5,634 nucleotides of DNA from Anaerolineae bacterium. Its GTDB lineage: Bacteria > Chloroflexota > Anaerolineae > Anaerolineales > Villigracilaceae. The position numbers and the translations under genes were made by a program. Below are positions 5,191-5,634 of this stretch, piece by piece (within the stretch, counting starts at the first letter, position 1; every line of letters begins with the position of its first letter). The stretch spans positions 1 through 5,634 of the forward strand of contig JAFLCF010000253.1 in the NCBI GenBank assembly GCA_017303735.1, in the 5' to 3' direction. The notes beneath the pieces are model-generated. The model was given only the letters and a program-made list of their open reading frames with translations. It was not told the DNA's origin and searched no databases.

Positions 5191-5195
5191 CTCCT
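5191..5195 (-). promoter_or_regulatory. Ribosome binding site fixing the lipoprotein start
   Basis: On the minus strand AAAGGAGAG lies just before the ATG at 5184-5182, with the AGGAG core at 5195-5191 and a six-base spacer. The earlier in-frame ATG at 5220 lacks such a site and would put 12 extra polar residues before the signal peptide. Confidence 0.8.
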
Positions 5196-5209
5196 TTGAC
5201 AAATAAATA

Positions 5210-5238
5210 CTTGTAAACATGAACTTTTATATTGTAAA
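5210..5238 (-). promoter_or_regulatory. Possible promoter of the lipoprotein gene
   Basis: On the minus strand TTTACA (5238-5233, five of six -35 bases) is followed after 17 bases by TACAAG (5215-5210, four of six -10 bases). Transcription would start near 5203, only a few bases before the ribosome site. The region is very AT-rich, so chance matches are likely. Confidence 0.3.
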
Positions 5239-5255
5239 GATTTACTCCATATTTT

Positions 5256-5320
5256 GAATGGTACGCAAGTACTTTTTAGCCTAAAACAGTACTTAAGTTC
5301 TTAACCGAATGGTAGTACTT
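5256..5320. repeat. Repeated AGTACTT motifs upstream of the lipoprotein gene
   Basis: AGTACTT occurs at 5268-5274, 5288-5294 and 5314-5320; the first copy is within the palindrome AAGTACTT. GAATGGTA occurs at 5256-5263 and 5307-5314, each time just before an AGTACTT unit. The cluster fills the spacer between the lipoprotein and the oxidoreductase gene, upstream of the lipoprotein start. It may be a regulator-binding region. No specific regulator can be named. Confidence 0.4.
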
Positions 5321-5330
5321 TGGGGTGCGT

Positions 5331-5371
5331 AACAAAAGGCTTCGAGTTTTCATCTCGAAGCCTTTTGTTTT
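5331..5371 (-). terminator. Terminator hairpin after the right-edge oxidoreductase gene
   Basis: A perfect 16-bp stem is formed by 5331-5346 and 5354-5369 with a seven-base loop. The outer stem is A/T-rich, so on the minus strand the descending arm ends in CUUUUGUU. It starts directly at the TAA stop (5370-5372) of the oxidoreductase gene. Read on the plus strand, it is followed by two further T residues. Confidence 0.8.
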
Positions 5372-5634
5372 AGCTTTCTATGATCTTGAATAAAATTTCC
5401 ATATGCTTTGCAGCGCGTTGGACGGTCATTAAAGGCTCGACCTTGCCATCTAAGTAGTCTAAGAAATGGGTGGTGACTGCCTGGCTGTCATCAGGCTCAG
5501 CGGAGGTATCGATCATAAAGGTTTCTTTTTGCAGTTGATTATTTTCAACGCTAAAGAATTCGACCTCATTCGAATCCCAACTGTAATGATGGAACCGCAA
5601 ACCGCCTTTCGTTCCGTAGAGGCGGGTTTCGTTG
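5370..5634 (-). CDS. C-terminal part of a Gfo/Idh/MocA-type oxidoreductase
   Basis: The frame is open to the right edge, and 87 complete codons are visible before the TAA at 5370-5372. The visible part begins NETRLYGTKGGLRF, which resembles the G-T-x-G-G strand motif in the C-terminal domain of Gfo/Idh/MocA dehydrogenases. It ends with VTTHFLDYLDGKVEPLM, then a TVQRAAKHMEILFKIIES helix, matching the usual family ending (hxFxxxLxG...P...T...A...hxIhxxhxxS). Such enzymes are NAD(P)-dependent and act on sugars, cyclitols or related substrates. The N-terminal Rossmann domain and active-site lysine lie outside the window, so neither cofactor nor substrate can be judged. A TTG at 5600 is an internal codon here, not a start. 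The assignment rests on a short segment. Confidence 0.7.
   Translation of the reverse strand, partial: NETRLYGTKGGLRFHHYSWDSNEVEFFSVENNQLQKETFMIDTSAEPDDSQAVTTHFLDYLDGKVEPLMTVQRAAKHMEILFKIIES

Noticed and set aside
5196..5201. Plus-strand TTGACA resembling a -35 box
   Set aside because: There is no -10 element at suitable spacing and no plus-strand gene downstream. It overlaps the lipoprotein leader.
5185..5220. Upstream in-frame ATG for the lipoprotein (12 extra residues)
   Set aside because: There is no ribosome site there. AGGAG is well placed for the ATG at 5184, which is directly followed by a typical lipoprotein signal peptide.
5598..5600. TTG as the start of a small 76-residue protein
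   Set aside because: The frame stays open to the window edge, and the upstream residues (ETRLYGTKGG) fit the Gfo/Idh/MocA C-terminal domain. The gene is therefore truncated by the window, not small.

Overview
The window looks like chromosomal DNA from a bacterium, most likely a member of the Chloroflexota (Anaerolineae-like). This placement is inferred from gene style: a lipoprotein whose cysteine is followed by a Pro/Thr/Glu/Ala-rich linker, a long mycothiol-synthase-like GNAT protein, and a tRNA with an encoded CCA end. No marker gene fixes the taxonomy. There is no rRNA, CRISPR array or complete mobile element.

Layout from left to right. The last 45 codons of an unrecognised plus-strand gene end at 140. 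Its terminator hairpin overlaps the stop codon of a convergent minus-strand gene (176-775) for a five-segment membrane protein. Upstream of that gene is a tRNA neighbourhood. An intact tRNA-Ser(GGA) (924-1013, minus strand) has a strong promoter and its own terminator. It is followed by a second, broken copy of the tRNA 3' end with a second terminator (791-883). The broken copy carries a 20-bp insertion in its T loop.

Next comes a compact three-gene minus-strand operon (1124-2901). In transcription order it encodes a small protein lacking a recognisable DNA-binding helix pair, a paralogous ribbon-helix-helix (RHH) regulator sharing the same C-terminal module, and a tandem-GNAT acetyltransferase. 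The operon has a near-consensus sigma-70 promoter at 2944-2971. Two pairs of direct repeats with 11-bp period lie beside this promoter, one at the start site and one upstream, and make good candidate operators for the RHH protein.

A membrane-anchored dienelactone-hydrolase-like enzyme is divergently transcribed (3108-4016, plus strand). It is separated from a convergent lipoprotein gene (4090-5184, minus strand) by a long 18-bp bidirectional terminator. An AT-rich spacer with three AGTACTT motifs precedes the lipoprotein gene. Another strong hairpin closes the last gene, the C-terminal end of a Gfo/Idh/MocA-type oxidoreductase that enters from the right edge.

The parts with most interest are the operon built around the duplicated RHH C-terminal module, with its candidate operators, and the duplicated tRNA 3' end, which looks like an integration or recombination scar. 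The other genes are ordinary housekeeping or accessory genes with no evident joint pathway.
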